64,000 nt of DNA from Scolanthus callimorphus (lineage: Eukaryota > Cnidaria > Anthozoa > Actiniaria > Edwardsiidae), in assembly GCA_033964015.1 (NCBI GenBank), contig CM066920.1, forward strand, positions 7,593,912 through 7,657,911, in the 5' to 3' direction. Both the position numbers and the translations under genes were made by a program. Position 1 is the first letter of the stretch; each line of letters starts with the position of its first letter. Below are positions 62,261 through 64,000 of the stretch, piece by piece. Under the pieces are notes generated by a model, which ran no database searches, was not told where the DNA came from, and saw nothing but the letters and a program-made list of their open reading frames with translations.

Positions 62261-63832
62261 GTGAGTATGAATTTCTTTGCAAACAATGATGTAAACCGGT
62301 TTTTATATTGGAAGCATTAAGCTTAATCAAGAGAAAAAGCGCTTGTTATGGCGAGTATTGCTGTCGCGTAGAAACTTCACAAAAGTTATACATTGGTTCG
62401 AGCGAGGCCGTACCTTATAAGCTTACTTGCAAATAATAACCTGCACAGAAAACGTGTGAGGGTTCTATTTGTTGCCCAAATAATGTGTGGCTGAATCTTT
62501 TCTCAAGCAGTCTGCCTTGCCTGCTGTTAGAATGGTTAAGGTGCCTAGTCACCTTCGCAGGCTGTAGCCGAACCTGACCAGTTCCTCCCACCCTAGCTAG
62601 GGAGTATATTATTCTAAGTTCTCATACCAAGGGGTTTTATGGGAGAAACCTACTTGCTCAATCATAGAGCGGTTTTCACATGACTGTTGTGAAAACAATC
62701 ACAATTGAACAATCGCTAACCAATCAGAATCGCTAGAAATCATGACTTGCTCCTAAATGGCTTTTTTCTCAGCCAATAGCATTAGCCGAACCAATTACTA
62801 AATAATTACACAATTGTATTTACTGCAAAATTTGATTGACTGAGAAAAATGAGTAGCCAATGAGAATGCAAAGCAATCGCAATTATATCACATAGTCTTG
62901 ACAGTCATGTGAAATCCGCTCTATGACATTGTATTCATTTCCTCTCTCTTGTTGATTGTCTTGCAGTCCCAACTCAGAAATCGTCTAGTCCTTGAGCTAC
63001 AGCAGACTGCTAAGATCAACTTGTCTAATGGAAGAGAAAAATCTTCAGAGCAGCTATCACTCTTCCATCAAGCAGCTAATAGCTTGGTTGTCCATCACTT
63101 GGAACAGAGCAACTTAGAATACACTTTGTCTGTGTTCCTACCAGAAAGTGGAACCCCTAAAGATAAAGTAAGTATTATACAGTGTAGCCATTTCTATGGG
63201 TTCAGAGGTGAGAGTATTGTGCAAGGGTTTACTCCGTTCGCTAAAATACCATTGGAGTACATGGTGTGCAGGTGACTGGTTTGTTATTACACTAGTTGCC
63301 ACACTTTGTGTTTGGAAAACCTTGTAGGGTCTGTCTGTATGTACAGGAAACTATTGTGTATTCTTTGTGTTACTTGTCTGAGTCTTTTGAGTAAGCTTGT
63401 TTGTTTGATTGAATTAGGTCAACAGTGCTCCAATAAGCACTGGCTGGTTTAGTTTTTGCTTTGTCTCCTCCCTTAGTATTTTTCATTTGCTTGGGCAGTA
63501 TGGAAAAATTCCAGGTTTCGTACTGCCTAAGTAAACAAGGTTAGTAAGTAGTTATTATTTTTCAAATCAAATTTACAGGTTTTGACTGTCAAGGATATTT
63601 TGCATCTCTTAAAATTGACCCAGAGTCAACATTATACAAGTCACTGGTAAGTTTTCTAATCTAAATGATGTTTTTCTATTTAGTGTCAAATCTGTCTGTA
63701 TCTTATCTGGGATGTTTCTACTATGATCTGAAAAGGATTCGTAAAAGATTCAGCCTGGATTCTAGATTTTAATGATTCTTGGTCCTGTTATTTTCTTAGG
63801 ATTCACCTCTATCAAGAAAAACAACACAAAAA
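62174..63832 (+). CDS. OFD1: OFD1 homologue, first four coding exons (continues right)
   Basis: OFD1 is a centriolar/basal body and centriolar satellite protein needed for ciliogenesis. Exons: 62174-62260 (MSDKELSADDLREKLFHSFR then NRGVIDSLK), 62967-63167 (SQLRNRLVLELQQTAKINLS through FLPESGTPKDK), 63579-63646 (VLTVKDILHLL then KIDPESTLYKSL after a one-base correction) and 63800-63832 (DSPLSRKTTQK). The order LSxDxLRxKLxxxFxxRGxxDxLKxQLRN and the LisH motif at about residues 57-90 (NSLVVHHLEQSNLEYTLSVF) match the OFD1 N terminus closely. Introns are GT-AG; phases are 0 throughout. The gene leaves the window after exon 4, so the coiled-coil bulk is not visible. Confidence 0.92.
62665..62923. 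mobile_element. TAGAGCGGATTTCA MITE, copy 3, in OFD1 intron 1
   Basis: Begins TAGAGCGGTTTTCACATGAC and ends GTCATGTGAAATCCGCTCTA. Confidence 0.72.
62967..63167 (+). CDS. OFD1: OFD1 exon 2 (LisH)
   Basis: 67 codons, TTGCAG acceptor and GTAAGT donor. Contains the LisH dimerisation motif ending LSVFLPESG, almost as in human OFD1. Confidence 0.95.
63579..63646 (+). CDS. OFD1: OFD1 exon 3 (one missing base)
   Basis: 68 bp between TTTACAG and CTG|GTAAGT. The frame is VLTVKDILHLL, then one A is missing in the AAAA run at 63611-63614. With five A it continues KIDPESTLYKSL and the exon becomes 69 bp, keeping phase 0. Human QDLLQLIKINPTSSLYKSL confirms the intended reading. Confidence 0.85.
63800..63832 (+). 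CDS. OFD1: OFD1 exon 4
   Basis: 11 codons, DSPLSRKTTQK; TTTCTTAG acceptor, GTGAGT donor. Confidence 0.75.
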
Positions 63833-64000
63833 GTGAGTAATGCATGTAATAATAATGTGACATAATGACATGAGCACACACTCTCTTTTGCTCTTATGTA
63901 CAATAGTGTGAACATCGCAACATAACAACATTAGACATAATGACATAAGAGAAAAAACATTGTGGTATGTGGTTATGTTCTTGTGTCATTATGTGCTTTT

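Overview
The window is animal nuclear DNA. It holds split genes with GT-AG introns, dense miniature inverted-repeat transposons, large satellite and minisatellite arrays, and three recognisable metazoan genes. Gene content and the repeat style suggest a marine invertebrate, most likely an anthozoan cnidarian such as a coral. That assignment is an inference; no marker here proves it.

Layout. (1) Positions 1-14416 are a tandem satellite with a monomer of about 1,637 bp: eight full copies and a truncated ninth, running off the left edge. No gene is credible inside it. (2) 14417-24726 is intergenic and filled with transposon debris: a tRNA-like SINE head, a LINE 3' end, a probable LTR, a pogo/Tigger-like terminus and palindromic elements. 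(3) 24727-47575, minus strand, is an OCA2 (P protein) homologue. I could rebuild 27 coding exons by hand with every intron phase matching: 2,295 bp, 764 residues plus stop. Its introns hold two minisatellites (about 12 x 99 bp and about 33 x 78 bp) and many non-autonomous DNA transposons, one of which landed exactly on a 5' splice site and regenerated it through its target duplication. (4) 47576-48341 is a 766-bp head-to-head promoter interval. (5) 48342-58865, plus strand, is a SLAIN-family microtubule plus-end protein gene with 14 exons. Its middle part is built from alternating phase 1-1 exons, and it has several apparent single-base frame breaks. (6) 58866-62173 is intergenic with further MITEs and long G and C runs. 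(7) 62174 to beyond the right edge, plus strand, is the 5' end of an OFD1 homologue with its LisH motif. It has one missing base in an A run.

The three genes do not form a pathway. OCA2 is an organelle membrane anion permease-like protein, SLAIN promotes microtubule growth with EB1/ch-TOG, and OFD1 acts at centrioles and basal bodies. The most notable features are the satellite with its embedded palindromes, the array of perfect CRE palindromes within an OCA2 intron, the Mutator-like family with 8-11 bp target duplications (one at a splice donor), and the modular, frame-broken SLAIN gene. Frame breaks and copy differences often sit in short runs of one base, so part of the variation may be assembly error.
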